Of a stretch of 64,000 bases of DNA, positions 29,756 through 39,705 are shown piece after piece. A model generated the notes under the pieces. That model was not told where the DNA came from and did not search any database. It worked only from the letters and a program-made list of their open reading frames with translations. The position numbers and the translations under genes are program-made. The first letter of the stretch is position 1, and the number at the start of each line of letters is the position of its first letter. The DNA is from Flavobacterium tibetense (GTDB taxonomy: Bacteria > Bacteroidota > Bacteroidia > Flavobacteriales > Flavobacteriaceae), in contig NZ_QLST01000009.1 of assembly GCF_003293845.1 (NCBI RefSeq), positions 1 through 64,000 of the forward strand, written 5' to 3'.

Positions 29756-30550
29756 ATGAACAAAATATTAATTGTTTTACTAGCATTAACAACACTAACT
29801 TCCTGCAGTGAGTATCAAAAAGCTTTAAAGAGCGAAGATCCTGCTGTTAAAGCTGAAGTTGCCAAGAAATTGTATGATGATGGTAAGTATACCAAAGCTA
29901 TTCGTTTATATGAACAAGTAGCGCCTTCTTACAAAGGAAAACCGCAAGGAGAACAAGTATTTTATTACTTTTCAAAGTCTTATTATGCTACTAAACAATA
30001 TTATTTAGCAGGTTATCAATTAGAAAATTACGCTGCAACATATCCAAAAAGCGAGAAAAGAGAAGAAGCTGCTTTTTTAGGTGCTGAATGTTATTACAGA
30101 TTATCACCTATTTACAGTTTGGATCAAATAGATACACAAAAAGCATTAAGCAAACTACAAAAGTTTATTGATACGTATCCAAACTCTGAATATCTTCCAA
30201 AAGCAAATGAATATGTAAAAGAATTGCGAGAAAAAGAAGAAAAAAAGGTGTTTGAAGTTGCTAAACAATACAATTTAATATCTGATTATAAGGCAGCAAT
30301 TAAAGCTTTTGACAATTTTATAGCTGATTATCCTGGAACACCATTCAAAGAACAAGCCTTGTTTTATAGATTTGATGCGGCTTACAAATTAGCAATTAAT
30401 AGTGTCCCAAATAAAAAACAAGAAAGATTGAACTTTGCATTAAATGCGTATTCAAGTTTACTAAAGTTTAAAAGCGATACTGAATTTAAAGAGAAAGCAG
30501 ACAAAATGTTTGCTGCTATTGAAACCGAGTTACAACAATTTTCTAAATAA
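29756..30550 (+). CDS. bamD: outer membrane protein assembly factor BamD
   Basis: A lipoprotein of the BAM complex that inserts beta-barrel proteins into the outer membrane. The signal ends in LTTLTSCSEY, with the lipidated Cys near residue 17. The 264-residue protein is built of TPR-like helix pairs: KLYDDGKYTKAIRLYEQVAP, FYYFSKSYYATKQYYLAGYQ, and ALSKLQKFIDTYPNSEYL. It leads a tight run with rpoZ and coaBC (gaps of 9 and 2 bp). Confidence 0.93.
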   Translation: MNKILIVLLALTTLTSCSEYQKALKSEDPAVKAEVAKKLYDDGKYTKAIRLYEQVAPSYKGKPQGEQVFYYFSKSYYATKQYYLAGYQLENYAATYPKSEKREEAAFLGAECYYRLSPIYSLDQIDTQKALSKLQKFIDTYPNSEYLPKANEYVKELREKEEKKVFEVAKQYNLISDYKAAIKAFDNFIADYPGTPFKEQALFYRFDAAYKLAINSVPNKKQERLNFALNAYSSLLKFKSDTEFKEKADKMFAAIETELQQFSK

Positions 30551-30559
30551 AATTAAATC

Positions 30560-30874
30560 ATGGATTTAAAAAAAACCACTGCTCCAGTAAATACAATTAC
30601 GTATAACAAAAATGTAATTGAAGAGCCAACAGGAAATGTTTATGAAGCAATTACTATTATTGCAAAAAGAGCAGGTCAAATCAATACGGAGATTAAAAAA
30701 GAGCTTATCGAGAAGTTAGAAGAATTTGCTACTTACAACGATAGTTTAGAGGAAATCTTTGAAAATAAAGAACAAATTGAAGTTTCTAAATTCTATGAAA
30801 AATTACCTAAACCACATGCTTTAGCAGTTCAAGAATGGTTAGAAGGTAAAATCTATCATAGAGAAGCAAAATAA
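30560..30874 (+). CDS. rpoZ: DNA-directed RNA polymerase subunit omega
   Basis: A 104-residue Bacteroidota-type omega (RPB6-like) subunit that helps fold the beta' subunit. The family core is NVYEAITIIAKRAGQINTEIK. A longer acidic C-terminal part follows, including YEKLPKPHALAVQEWLEGKIYH. Located between bamD and coaBC as in related genomes. Confidence 0.9.
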   Translation: MDLKKTTAPVNTITYNKNVIEEPTGNVYEAITIIAKRAGQINTEIKKELIEKLEEFATYNDSLEEIFENKEQIEVSKFYEKLPKPHALAVQEWLEGKIYHREAK

Positions 30875-30876
30875 TA

Positions 30877-32094
30877 ATGACTATGTCTGTTTTACGCGGT
30901 AAAAAAGTTTTGCTAGGAGTTTCTGGTGGAATTGCCGCTTATAAAACGGCGCATTTAGTCAGACTTCTTATTAAAGCAGGTGCTCAAGTACAAGTTGTAA
31001 TGACGCCTGCTTCAAAAGATTTTGTTACCCCTTTAACATTAGCTACGCTTTCAAAAAATCCTGTTTATTCTACATTTTTAAATGAAGAAGCAGCAGATGC
31101 CTCATGGAATAATCACGTAGAATTAGGACTTTGGGCTGATTTGATGTTAATCGCACCCGCTACAGCGAATACACTTTCTAAAATGGCAAATGGGAATTGT
31201 GATAACTTATTAATCGCAACGTATTTGTCAGCAAAATGTCCAGTTTATTTTGCACCAGCAATGGATTTGGACATGTACAAACATCCATCAACTTTGGATA
31301 GTTTTTTTAAGTTAAATAAATTTGGTGATATCATTATTCCTGCTGAATCTGGAGAATTAGCAAGCGGACTTTCAGGTGAAGGTCGAATGGCAGAACCCGA
31401 AAATATTATTGCCTTTTTAGAACAAGATTTAGCTTCAAAATTACCACTAAATACAAAAAAAATTCTAATTACTGCAGGTCCAACCTACGAAGCCATTGAT
31501 CCAGTTCGTTTTATTGGAAATCATTCCTCTGGAAAAATGGGGTTTGACATCGCTCAAAAAGCTGCAGAGAGTGGAGCGGAAGTTATTTTAGTAAGTGGAC
31601 CAACACATCAAAAGATTTCGCATCCCAATGTAAAAGTAATTCCAGTAGTTTCTGCTGAAGAAATGTATGAGGCTTGTCATCAGTATTTCAATGAAGTAGA
31701 TGTAGCTATCGCAGCTGCAGCTGTTGCAGATTACCGACCAAAAAATAAAGCCGCTCAGAAAATAAAAAAGTCAGATGCTGCGTTTGTAATTGAAATGGAG
31801 AAGACAAAAGATATTTTAGCTTCTTTAGGTGAAATTAAAAAAAATCAGTTTTTAATTGGTTTTGCATTGGAAACAGAAAATGAAATTGAACATGCAAAGC
31901 AGAAAATTCAGAAAAAAAACTTAGATTTGATAGTTTTAAATTCATTAAATGATACGGGAGCAGGTTTTGGACATGCAACCAATAAAATCACGTTTATTGA
32001 TAAAAATTTCAATATTGAGCCAATGGATTTGAAATCAAAAGAAGCTGTGGCGCAAGATATAATCAACAAAATTATCCAACATTATGAAATATAA
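30877..32094 (+). CDS. coaBC: bifunctional phosphopantothenoylcysteine decarboxylase/phosphopantothenate-cysteine ligase
   Basis: Carries out two successive steps of coenzyme A synthesis. The N-terminal CoaC flavoprotein domain (about 1-180) has LLGVSGGIAAYKTAHLVRLL, then LMLIAPATANTLSKMANG and PAMDLDMYKHP. The C-terminal CoaB ligase domain has ILITAGPTYEAIDPVRFIGN and the AAAVADYRP motif. ATGs at 30877 and 30883 are both possible starts and differ by two residues. It overlaps the next gene by 11 bp. coaE lies further on at 39.7 kb. Confidence 0.96.
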   Translation: MTMSVLRGKKVLLGVSGGIAAYKTAHLVRLLIKAGAQVQVVMTPASKDFVTPLTLATLSKNPVYSTFLNEEAADASWNNHVELGLWADLMLIAPATANTLSKMANGNCDNLLIATYLSAKCPVYFAPAMDLDMYKHPSTLDSFFKLNKFGDIIIPAESGELASGLSGEGRMAEPENIIAFLEQDLASKLPLNTKKILITAGPTYEAIDPVRFIGNHSSGKMGFDIAQKAAESGAEVILVSGPTHQKISHPNVKVIPVVSAEEMYEACHQYFNEVDVAIAAAAVADYRPKNKAAQKIKKSDAAFVIEMEKTKDILASLGEIKKNQFLIGFALETENEIEHAKQKIQKKNLDLIVLNSLNDTGAGFGHATNKITFIDKNFNIEPMDLKSKEAVAQDIINKIIQHYEI

Positions 32095-32977
32095 AGGGTT
32101 AGCTTTTCTGTTTGTTTTATTCGTTTCTCATTGGACAATTGGGCAAGAATTGAATTGCACTGTCACGGTCAATGCAGATAGAATGACAGATGTTAATCCG
32201 CAAATATTCAGGAATTTAGAGAAGCAAGTCTCTGAATTTTTGAATAATACCAAATGGACAAATTTGGAATACCAGCAACAAGAAAAGATTGCTTGTAACT
32301 TTTTTATTAATGTTTCTGAGTTTAAAAATAATAACATGGCAGCCACGATTCAAGTGCAATCGTCTAGAGCTGTTTTTAATTCTACTTATGCTTCGCCCAT
32401 TTTAAATATAAACGATAAAGACTTCAATTTTAGATATTTAGAATTTGAACAATTGGTGTTTGATCAAAATTCTTTCAATTCCAATTTAACTTCCGTTTTA
32501 GCCTTTTATGCCAATATTATTATCGGTTTGGATATGGATTCTTTTGCAGAAAATGGAGGTTCAAAGTATTTAGAAATTGCATCCAATATCATGAACGTAG
32601 CGCAATCAAGTGGTTTTAAAGGTTGGACACAAGCCGAAGGAAATAACAATAACCGATATTTTCTTATTTCAGATATCTTATCGAATACCTTTGCTCCTTA
32701 CAGAAAAGCATTGTATGAATATCATTTCAAAGGATTGGACGTAATGAGTGAGGATTTACAAAAAGGAAAAGAGAATGTGATGTTAGCCATTACAATATTA
32801 AGTGATATTCATAAAGTTAGACCCAATTCATTTGTGATGCGAACCTTTTTTGATGCAAAAACAGATGAAGTGGTAAGTATCTTTTCTGGCGGACCAAGAG
32901 TGGATGTGGTGAAACTTTCAGAAACTTTAAATAGGATTTCGCCTTTGAATTCGGTAAAATGGAATAGAATTCGATAA
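32084..32977 (+). CDS. DUF4835 family exported protein (T9SS-linked)
   Basis: A 297-residue protein with a Sec signal peptide (cleavage after IGQ, about residue 20). The mature N-terminus LNCTVTVNADRM and the later FRYLEFEQLVFDQNSFNSNL match DUF4835. I recall that this family is associated with the type IX secretion system and has been labelled PorD, but I cannot confirm that here. It would act in the periplasm. It overlaps coaBC by 11 bp and precedes recN by 23 bp. Confidence 0.75.
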   Translation: MKYKGLAFLFVLFVSHWTIGQELNCTVTVNADRMTDVNPQIFRNLEKQVSEFLNNTKWTNLEYQQQEKIACNFFINVSEFKNNNMAATIQVQSSRAVFNSTYASPILNINDKDFNFRYLEFEQLVFDQNSFNSNLTSVLAFYANIIIGLDMDSFAENGGSKYLEIASNIMNVAQSSGFKGWTQAEGNNNNRYFLISDILSNTFAPYRKALYEYHFKGLDVMSEDLQKGKENVMLAITILSDIHKVRPNSFVMRTFFDAKTDEVVSIFSGGPRVDVVKLSETLNRISPLNSVKWNRIR

Positions 32978-33000
32978 TTTTTTTCTTAAATTGCAATTCT

Positions 33001-34653
33001 ATGTTGTTATCTCTCTCTATTAAGAATTACGCACTTATTGAACATTTGGAAGTTGACTTTTCCAATCAATTTTCTATAATTACTGGTGAAACTGGAGCCG
33101 GAAAATCTATTTTATTAGGTGCTTTAGGATTGGTTCTAGGAAACAGAGCGGATTTATCTTCATTAAAAGACGACCAACAAAAATGCGTGATTGAAGCGCA
33201 ATTCCAACTTTCAAAATACCAATTACAAACTGTTTTCGAATCCAATGATTTGGATTATGATGACAATACCATTATTCGTAGAGAAATTTTACCAACAGGA
33301 AAATCAAGAGCTTTTGTAAATGATAGTCCGGTGAATTTGCAACAATTGCAAGAGTTGGCAACCTATTTAATTGATATTCATTCGCAAAATGAAACGCGAG
33401 CTTTGGTAAATGAAGCGTATCAAATTGAAGTTTTGGATTTGGTAGCCCAAAATGAAGCTTTTTTGAAGCAATACCAAAACGAATTAAAGCAATACAAATT
33501 ACTTCAAAAACAATACAACCAACTAGTTTCTGACAAAGATTCGTTGGTAAAAGAACAGGAATACAATCGCTTTTTGTTGGAAGAATTACTGCAAGCCAAT
33601 TTAACTTCGGGAGAACAAGAACTTTTGGAAGAAGAATTGGAAAAGTTAAGTAATGTAGAATTCATCAAGGAAAATCTCGATAAAATTCTAGCTGTTGCCA
33701 ATGAAGAACAAATCGGATTGTTATCTTTATTGAGTGAAACCAAACAAGCTTTTGGAAGAATTCAAGGATTTTCAACTAGTTTTAAAGATTTGTCAGAGCG
33801 AATTAATAGCATAGGAATTGAATTTCAAGATGTTTTGGATGAAACTTTCCGCGAATCTGACAAAATTATTAATGATCCAGAACGTTTGGAATGGGTTCAG
33901 AACAAACTACAAGCGATTTATAATTTGCAGAAAAAGCATCAAGTTACTTCGGTTGATGATTTATTAATAATCCAAAATCAATTGGATGACAAGGTTGTTT
34001 TGGTTGACGAATTAGATACTACAATTCAAAAATTAGAACAAGAAATTGCATCCCAATTAGAAAAAGTAAAGGATATTGCTAATTTGATTTCTGACCAACG
34101 AAAGAAAGTTGCCCCAAAATTAACTGCTGAAATGGAAGTTGTTTTGACTCAATTGGGAATGCCCGATGCGCAATTAGTTTTTGATTTCCAAAAGGCCAAT
34201 TCTTTCTTATCAACTGGAAACGATTTGGTTATTTTGCAATTTTCTGCCAATAAAGGAATGCCTTTAGGAACGCTGAAGAAAGTAGCATCAGGTGGAGAAA
34301 TGTCGCGAATTATGTTGGCATTAAAAGCGGTTTTAGCTAATTATTCCAATTTACCAACTATTATTTTCGACGAGATTGACACCGGAGTTTCAGGAGAAAT
34401 TGCCATCAAAATGGGTGAAATTATGAAAACAATGAGTCAGCGCTTACAAGTATTTGCGATTACACATTTACCTCAAATTGCTGCCAAAGGAAACCAACAC
34501 TATAAAGTATTTAAATTTAATCAAGGAGAAACTACGATTTCTGAATTGAAACAACTTTCAGAAAACGAAAGAATTACTGAGATTGCAGAAATGTTATCAG
34601 GAAAAGCCATTACAGATTCAGCAATTGTTCACGCAAAAGCCTTGTTAAATTAA
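33001..34653 (+). CDS. recN: DNA repair protein RecN
   Basis: An SMC-like ATPase of 550 residues used in double-strand break repair. Walker A is GETGAGKS (29-36) and is preceded by the usual LSIKNYALIEHLEVDF. A long coiled-coil region (about 155-370) follows. The C-terminal lobe has the ABC signature VASGGEMSRIMLALKA and Walker B TIIFDEIDTGVSGEIA. Length is typical. Confidence 0.97.
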   Translation: MLLSLSIKNYALIEHLEVDFSNQFSIITGETGAGKSILLGALGLVLGNRADLSSLKDDQQKCVIEAQFQLSKYQLQTVFESNDLDYDDNTIIRREILPTGKSRAFVNDSPVNLQQLQELATYLIDIHSQNETRALVNEAYQIEVLDLVAQNEAFLKQYQNELKQYKLLQKQYNQLVSDKDSLVKEQEYNRFLLEELLQANLTSGEQELLEEELEKLSNVEFIKENLDKILAVANEEQIGLLSLLSETKQAFGRIQGFSTSFKDLSERINSIGIEFQDVLDETFRESDKIINDPERLEWVQNKLQAIYNLQKKHQVTSVDDLLIIQNQLDDKVVLVDELDTTIQKLEQEIASQLEKVKDIANLISDQRKKVAPKLTAEMEVVLTQLGMPDAQLVFDFQKANSFLSTGNDLVILQFSANKGMPLGTLKKVASGGEMSRIMLALKAVLANYSNLPTIIFDEIDTGVSGEIAIKMGEIMKTMSQRLQVFAITHLPQIAAKGNQHYKVFKFNQGETTISELKQLSENERITEIAEMLSGKAITDSAIVHAKALLN

Positions 34654-34669
34654 ATTTTTACTACTTTTG
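34642..34669 (+). promoter_or_regulatory. promoter for fabI
   Basis: TTG at 34642-34644 and TACTTTTG at 34662-34669, 17 bp apart, partly inside the end of recN. The fabI ATG is 38 bp downstream. The spacing is slightly short. Confidence 0.45.
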
Positions 34670-34706
34670 TTTTATAAAATACGAACAACAAATAAACCAG
34701 AATACT

Positions 34707-35519
34707 ATGTATAACTTATTAAAAGGAAAAAGAGGAATTATATTTGGAGCTTTAGATGAAAATTCAATTGCTTGGAAAACAGCGGAACGCGTTCATGAAG
34801 AAGGAGGAACTTTCGTTTTAACTAATGCGCCTATCGCTATGCGAATGGGAACTATCAATCAGTTAGCTGAAAAAACAGGTTCACAAATTATTCCAGCAGA
34901 TGCTACTTCAGTTGCGGATTTAGAGAATTTGGTAGAAAAAGCAATGGAAATTTTAGGTGGTAAAATTGATTTTGTTTTACACTCAATTGGAATGTCAGTA
35001 AACGTAAGAAAGGGAAATCATTATACGAATCAAAATTACGATTTCACACATAAAGGTTGGGATGTTTCTGCAGTTTCTTTTCATAAAGTAATGCAAGTGT
35101 TGTACCAAAAAGATGCCATGAGCGAGTGGGGAAGTATTGTAGCACTAACGTATATGGCTGCGCAACGTGTTTTTCCAGATTATAACGATATGGCGGATAA
35201 CAAGGCGTATTTAGAGTCAATTGCTAGAAGTTTTGGTTATTTCTTTGGTAGAGATAAAAAAGTAAGAGTAAATACCATTTCTCAATCACCAACACCAACA
35301 ACGGCTGGTCAAGGCGTTAAAGGTTTTGACGGCTTTATCGCTTATGCAGATAAAATGTCGCCATTAGGAAATGCAACAGCTATGGATTGTGCTAATTATA
35401 CAGTAGCTATGTTCTCTGATTTAACAAAAAGAGTAACACTTCAAAATTTATACAACGATGGCGGTTTCTCTAATATGGGAGTAAGTCAAGCCGTTATGGA
35501 GACTTTTATTGAAGAATAA
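34707..35519 (+). CDS. fabI: enoyl-[acyl-carrier-protein] reductase (NADH)
   Basis: Final reduction of each cycle of fatty acid elongation. The 270-residue SDR-type protein begins LLKGKRGIIFGALDENSIAWK, an atypical cofactor loop usual for FabI. The catalytic pair is visible in LTYMAAQRVFPDYNDMADNK: a Tyr (PDYND) and, seven positions later, Lys. Monocistronic, with its own promoter and a terminator. The acyl-ACP it makes links functionally to the thioesterase at 43 kb. Confidence 0.95.
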   Translation: MYNLLKGKRGIIFGALDENSIAWKTAERVHEEGGTFVLTNAPIAMRMGTINQLAEKTGSQIIPADATSVADLENLVEKAMEILGGKIDFVLHSIGMSVNVRKGNHYTNQNYDFTHKGWDVSAVSFHKVMQVLYQKDAMSEWGSIVALTYMAAQRVFPDYNDMADNKAYLESIARSFGYFFGRDKKVRVNTISQSPTPTTAGQGVKGFDGFIAYADKMSPLGNATAMDCANYTVAMFSDLTKRVTLQNLYNDGGFSNMGVSQAVMETFIEE

Positions 35520-35548
35520 AAATCACATTTTATAATTATTTTGTTACA

Positions 35549-35570
35549 AAAACCGCTTATTAGCGGTTTT
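35549..35570 (+). terminator. rho-independent terminator after fabI
   Basis: Stem aaaaccgct (35549-35557) with agcggtttt (35562-35570), loop tatt, and T-rich sequence after it. Confidence 0.88.
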
Positions 35571-35674
35571 TGTCGTTTTTTTAGGTAATTGAACAGTTTT
35601 GTAGTAATTTTCATTTATTAGTTGTGTTTTTTTTTTTGTAATTTTACACTTGCTTAACAATTAATTAATTTAAT

Positions 35675-38620
35675 ATGAAGAAAATTACTTTTATGATTTT
35701 AGCTATTTTTTCTTTTGCATTTATCAATGCTCAAGTTAATGGCTATGTCTTTACTCAAACAGCGGGTACCTTTACCCCAATAACTGGTGGTACTGTATTA
35801 GTTACTCCAGCTTCTGATGATGCCCAATATTCAGTTGTTTTACCAACAGCATTCACTTTTAACGGTGTCCCTTACACAGATGTTAGGGTTAGTTCTAATG
35901 GATTTTTAACTTTTGGTACTACAAATCCAGGTACAACAAATTATACCCCACTAAGTTCAACAACTGCTTATGGTGGAGCTGTTGCAGGTTATGGTAGAGA
36001 TTTAAATTCTGCAGGAGCAGGTTCTGAAATTAGATGGGAGCAAGTGGGAGATGAGATTGTTTTCCAATGGCTTAATGTTAGAAGATATAATGTTACGGGT
36101 GAACAAATGAATTTTCAAATCCGATTAAATACGGTAAATAGTGAAGTTAAAGTTGTTTATGGTGTAGTTGTTGCAGGATCAAATACTACATATCCTCAAG
36201 TAGGTTTGAGAGGTGCAACAAACGCTGATTTCAATAATAGAACTGTAGTTGCTGCAACTGGAGATTGGATTAATTCAACAGCTGGAGCTGCAAATACTTC
36301 TACATGTTATATTAATTCAGCTAATTCGGCTACAATTCCTTCAAATGGATTGACTTATACTTGGGCTTTACCTTCATGTCCAGCCCCAACAAATGTAGTT
36401 GTATCAAATGTAACTACAACAACAGCAGATTTTTCTTGGACAGCAGGAGGTACAGAATTTGACTGGGAATATTTAATTTTACCAGCAGGTTCTCCGGCAC
36501 CAACGGGTTCAGGTAATGATATAGATGCAGATTCGTTTACTGAATCAGGTTTGTCTCCAGCAACAGCTTATGCATTCTGGATTAGAGCTTATTGTAGTTT
36601 CTCTGATCAAAGTAACTGGGTAGGGCCTTTTAATTTTACTACACCTTGTGATTCTTTTAATACTTTCCCGTTTACTGAAACTTTTGAAGTGGCTTCTCCT
36701 TCAAGAACATGTTGGTCAAACTTACAAGTAGCTGGTGCTGCAAACTGGACATATGCTACAGGGTCTTCTGGAGGTCTTATTACTACAGCTTTTGAGGGAA
36801 CTTTAAATGCACGTTTTGTTTCTGTTTCAGGTACTAATACTCCTATTACTAAATTAGTTTCTCCAGTATTTGATATGTCAACTTTAACAAATCCTAGATT
36901 AAAGTTTCATTACGCTCAAGAAGTTTGGTTTGGAACCCAAAATGAGTTAAAAGTATACTACAGAGTTTCATCTACAGACCCTTGGGTGGAAATAGCTCAT
37001 TATACGACAAATGTTACTGCTTGGACTGAAGTTATTTTAACTTTACCAAATCCATCAGCAACTTATCAAATAGCATTTGAAGGAATTAATAATTGGGGTA
37101 GAGCAAATGTCGTTGATAATGTAATCGTTGAAGAATCTCCTTTATGTGTAGAGCCAACAGCTTTAAATGTTTCTGGAATTACAGCTTCGTCGGCCATTTT
37201 AGGTTGGACAGAAACAGGTTCTGCTACTTCTTGGGATATTGAATGGGGAACATTAGGATTTACTCCAACAGGAACACCAACTATTTCTGGCGCAACAAAT
37301 CCTCAAGCTATTTCTGGATTAAGTTCTAATACAGCTTATAGTTTCTATGTAAGAGCTAATTGTGGAGCAAATGGTTTTAGTACTTGGGTAGGTCCATTTA
37401 ACTTTACAACAAATATTGAAGTTGTTTGTGGTACGCCTGTTAATACAACCCATTGTTATACTAACAATGATGCTACTACGTGGACTTTTACTTCAGATGA
37501 TGCAAGTCCATTAAGAATCACTTTCAACGCTGGTGGTATGGAAGCTTGTTGTGATGAGATTATTATTTATGATGGGACAGATGCGACTGGAACCATATTA
37601 TATCAAGGCAATAATGGTGGGAATTTAGCCGGATTGACTGTTGACTCAACAACTGATTCAATTCACATTGTTATTGATGCTGATGGTTCGGTAAGTTGTG
37701 GTTCAGGAAGTACATGTTGTACGGCTCAATTTGATTTTACTGTAACTTGTGCAACTTGTGTAAACCCAACAGCTACTTTCACAAGTGTGCCTGATTGTGT
37801 AAATAGTGAATTTTCAATTGATGTAAATTTAACTAACTTAGGTTCGGCAACTTCTGTTTCAATATCTGATGGTACAACAACATTAACAAATATTTCAACA
37901 ACAGGAATTCAAACTTTTGGTCCTTATACAGATGCTTCTAATGTAACAATCGTTATAACTAATGAACAAGATGGTGCCTGCACAATAAATTCAGGTAACA
38001 TTACGAATATTTGTCCTCCAACAAATGATACTTGTGCAACGGCAATTCCAGTTGATTGTAGTGATGTTGTTGTAGGTTCAACATCAAATGGTGCTACTGA
38101 TACAGGTAATAATGCTTCTGCCGATGTTTGGTATTCTTATTCTGGGGCAGCAGGAAATATTACTGCTAGTTTATGTACAAACACATCATTTGACACAATT
38201 ATAAGAGTTTTTGATTCATGTGGAGGTACTCAGATTGCTGTGAATGACGATTCATGTGGGTTACAATCTAGTGTTACTTTTGCTGCAAATGGAACTTCTA
38301 CATATTATATTATGGTTGAAGGTTTTGGAACGGCAACTGGTAACTTTGAATTAACTGTGTCATGTGTATTGAATGCAAATTCTTTTGACAACAACAATTT
38401 TATGGTGTATCCAAACCCTGTGAAAGATGTATTGAATTTGTCTTACACTTCTGAGATTTCTACTGTAAGAGTAATGAATATGTTAGGTCAAGAAGTAATT
38501 TCTAGAAGATTAAATGCAGCTAATGCTCAAGTTGATATGTCACAGTTAAGTGCAGGTACTTACATTGTAAATGTAACTATCGGTGATACTGTTAAAACAA
38601 TTAAAGTTGTTAAGCAATAA
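35675..38620 (+). CDS. T9SS-exported multidomain protein with type A sorting domain
   Basis: A 981-residue secreted or surface protein. In order: Sec signal (1-19, ending INAQ); an N-terminal beta-rich domain to about 235; a fibronectin type III domain (about 236-322, ending WVGPFNFTT); a MAM/cleaved-adhesin-like domain (about 330-488); a second FN3 (about 492-578, again ending WVGPFNFTT); a CUB-like domain with CCDEIIIYDGTD (to about 690); a Cys-flanked repeat unit; and a PPC-like domain (DVWYSYSGAAGNITASLC). The C-terminal sorting domain starts at VYPNPVKDVLNLSY and ends TYIVNVTIGDTVKTIKVVKQ in two parts. No catalytic domain is seen, so adhesion is the likeliest role. Confidence 0.88.
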   Translation: MKKITFMILAIFSFAFINAQVNGYVFTQTAGTFTPITGGTVLVTPASDDAQYSVVLPTAFTFNGVPYTDVRVSSNGFLTFGTTNPGTTNYTPLSSTTAYGGAVAGYGRDLNSAGAGSEIRWEQVGDEIVFQWLNVRRYNVTGEQMNFQIRLNTVNSEVKVVYGVVVAGSNTTYPQVGLRGATNADFNNRTVVAATGDWINSTAGAANTSTCYINSANSATIPSNGLTYTWALPSCPAPTNVVVSNVTTTTADFSWTAGGTEFDWEYLILPAGSPAPTGSGNDIDADSFTESGLSPATAYAFWIRAYCSFSDQSNWVGPFNFTTPCDSFNTFPFTETFEVASPSRTCWSNLQVAGAANWTYATGSSGGLITTAFEGTLNARFVSVSGTNTPITKLVSPVFDMSTLTNPRLKFHYAQEVWFGTQNELKVYYRVSSTDPWVEIAHYTTNVTAWTEVILTLPNPSATYQIAFEGINNWGRANVVDNVIVEESPLCVEPTALNVSGITASSAILGWTETGSATSWDIEWGTLGFTPTGTPTISGATNPQAISGLSSNTAYSFYVRANCGANGFSTWVGPFNFTTNIEVVCGTPVNTTHCYTNNDATTWTFTSDDASPLRITFNAGGMEACCDEIIIYDGTDATGTILYQGNNGGNLAGLTVDSTTDSIHIVIDADGSVSCGSGSTCCTAQFDFTVTCATCVNPTATFTSVPDCVNSEFSIDVNLTNLGSATSVSISDGTTTLTNISTTGIQTFGPYTDASNVTIVITNEQDGACTINSGNITNICPPTNDTCATAIPVDCSDVVVGSTSNGATDTGNNASADVWYSYSGAAGNITASLCTNTSFDTIIRVFDSCGGTQIAVNDDSCGLQSSVTFAANGTSTYYIMVEGFGTATGNFELTVSCVLNANSFDNNNFMVYPNPVKDVLNLSYTSEISTVRVMNMLGQEVISRRLNAANAQVDMSQLSAGTYIVNVTIGDTVKTIKVVKQ

Positions 38621-38638
38621 TAAATAAAAGTTAAGTTG

Positions 38639-38667
38639 AAAAGTCCCGATTTATTCGGGACTTTTTT
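38639..38667 (+). terminator. rho-independent terminator
   Basis: Stem aagtcccga (38641-38649) with tcgggactt (38655-38663), followed by a T run. It closes the T9SS cargo gene. It resembles the terminator at 1492-1520. Confidence 0.88.
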
Positions 38668-38681
38668 ATTGGTAGATAATG

Positions 38682-38689
38682 TATCTTTG
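38682..38689 (+). promoter_or_regulatory. -7 box for the glycosyltransferase-coaE unit
   Basis: TATCTTTG ends 14 bp before the ATG at 38704. No clear -33 element is present, since the terminator of the previous gene occupies that space. Confidence 0.4.
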
Positions 38690-38703
38690 TTAAAAGTTTT
38701 GTT

Positions 38704-39705
38704 ATGTTTTCTTTTATTATTCCAGTTTATAATCGACCTGATGAAATTGATGAACTTTTGGAGAGTCTGTCGCAATTAGACTATGAACATCCTTTTGAAG
38801 TGGTTATTGTTGAAGATGGTTCAACAGTTACTTGTGACTTTGTTTTAGGAAAATATAAAGGGAAATTAGATATTGCTTACTACTACAAAGAAAATTCAGG
38901 ACCAGGTGATTCTAGAAATTATGGCATGCGATTGGCAAAAGGAAATTATTTCCTAATTCTTGATTCCGATTGTATTTTACCTAAGGAATATTTAACCCAA
39001 GTTTCAAAAAGTTTAGAAAACTCTTATGTGGATTGCTTTGGTGGTCCAGATCAAGCATTGGAATCTTTTTCAGTTATTCAAAAAGCGATTAATTTCAGTA
39101 TGACTTCTTTTTTAACTACTGGTGGTATTAGAGGCGGAAGTGAACAAGTAGCTAAATTTCAGCCGAGAAGTTTCAACATGGGATTGTCTAAAAAAGCTTT
39201 TGAAGCTTCAAATGGCTTTGGAAACATTCATCCTGGGGAAGATCCTGATTTATCTATTCGTTTGTGGAAATTGGGTTTTGAAACGAAACTAATACCTGAA
39301 GCTTACGTCTATCACAAAAGAAGAATTGATTGGAATAAATTTTTTATCCAAGTAAATAAATTTGGAAAAGCACGCCCAATTTTGAATTATTGGTATCCAG
39401 AATATACAAAGTTCACCTTTTGGTTACCAACTTTGTTTTGCATCGGTTTATTAATGAGTATTATATTTGCTTTGTTTGGTATTAAAATATTTTTACAACT
39501 TTATGTTACTTATTTTGTTGTACTTTTTTTAGCAGCACTTTGGAATACCAAAAAGTTAAAAATTGCGTTATATAGTCTAGTGGCGGTAACTATACAATTT
39601 TATGGCTATGGAACTGGATTTTTAATTGCTTATTGGAATATTTTCATTAGAAAATTAAAACCAGAGATAGTACATCCAGAATTGTTTTTTAAAATAAACA
39701 AATGA
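38704..39705 (+). CDS. family 2 glycosyltransferase, membrane-anchored
   Basis: A 333-residue GT-A enzyme that transfers a sugar from a nucleotide donor. The N-terminal catalytic domain has FSFIIPVYNRPDEIDELLES, VVIVEDGS and the metal-binding LILDSDCIL. A later GEDPDLSIRLWKLGF is the usual acceptor/catalytic region. Two or three membrane segments near the C-terminus (about 235-310) anchor it to the inner membrane. Its substrate is unknown; envelope polysaccharide or protein glycosylation is plausible. It overlaps coaE by 4 bp (ATGA). Confidence 0.9.
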   Translation: MFSFIIPVYNRPDEIDELLESLSQLDYEHPFEVVIVEDGSTVTCDFVLGKYKGKLDIAYYYKENSGPGDSRNYGMRLAKGNYFLILDSDCILPKEYLTQVSKSLENSYVDCFGGPDQALESFSVIQKAINFSMTSFLTTGGIRGGSEQVAKFQPRSFNMGLSKKAFEASNGFGNIHPGEDPDLSIRLWKLGFETKLIPEAYVYHKRRIDWNKFFIQVNKFGKARPILNYWYPEYTKFTFWLPTLFCIGLLMSIIFALFGIKIFLQLYVTYFVVLFLAALWNTKKLKIALYSLVAVTIQFYGYGTGFLIAYWNIFIRKLKPEIVHPELFFKINK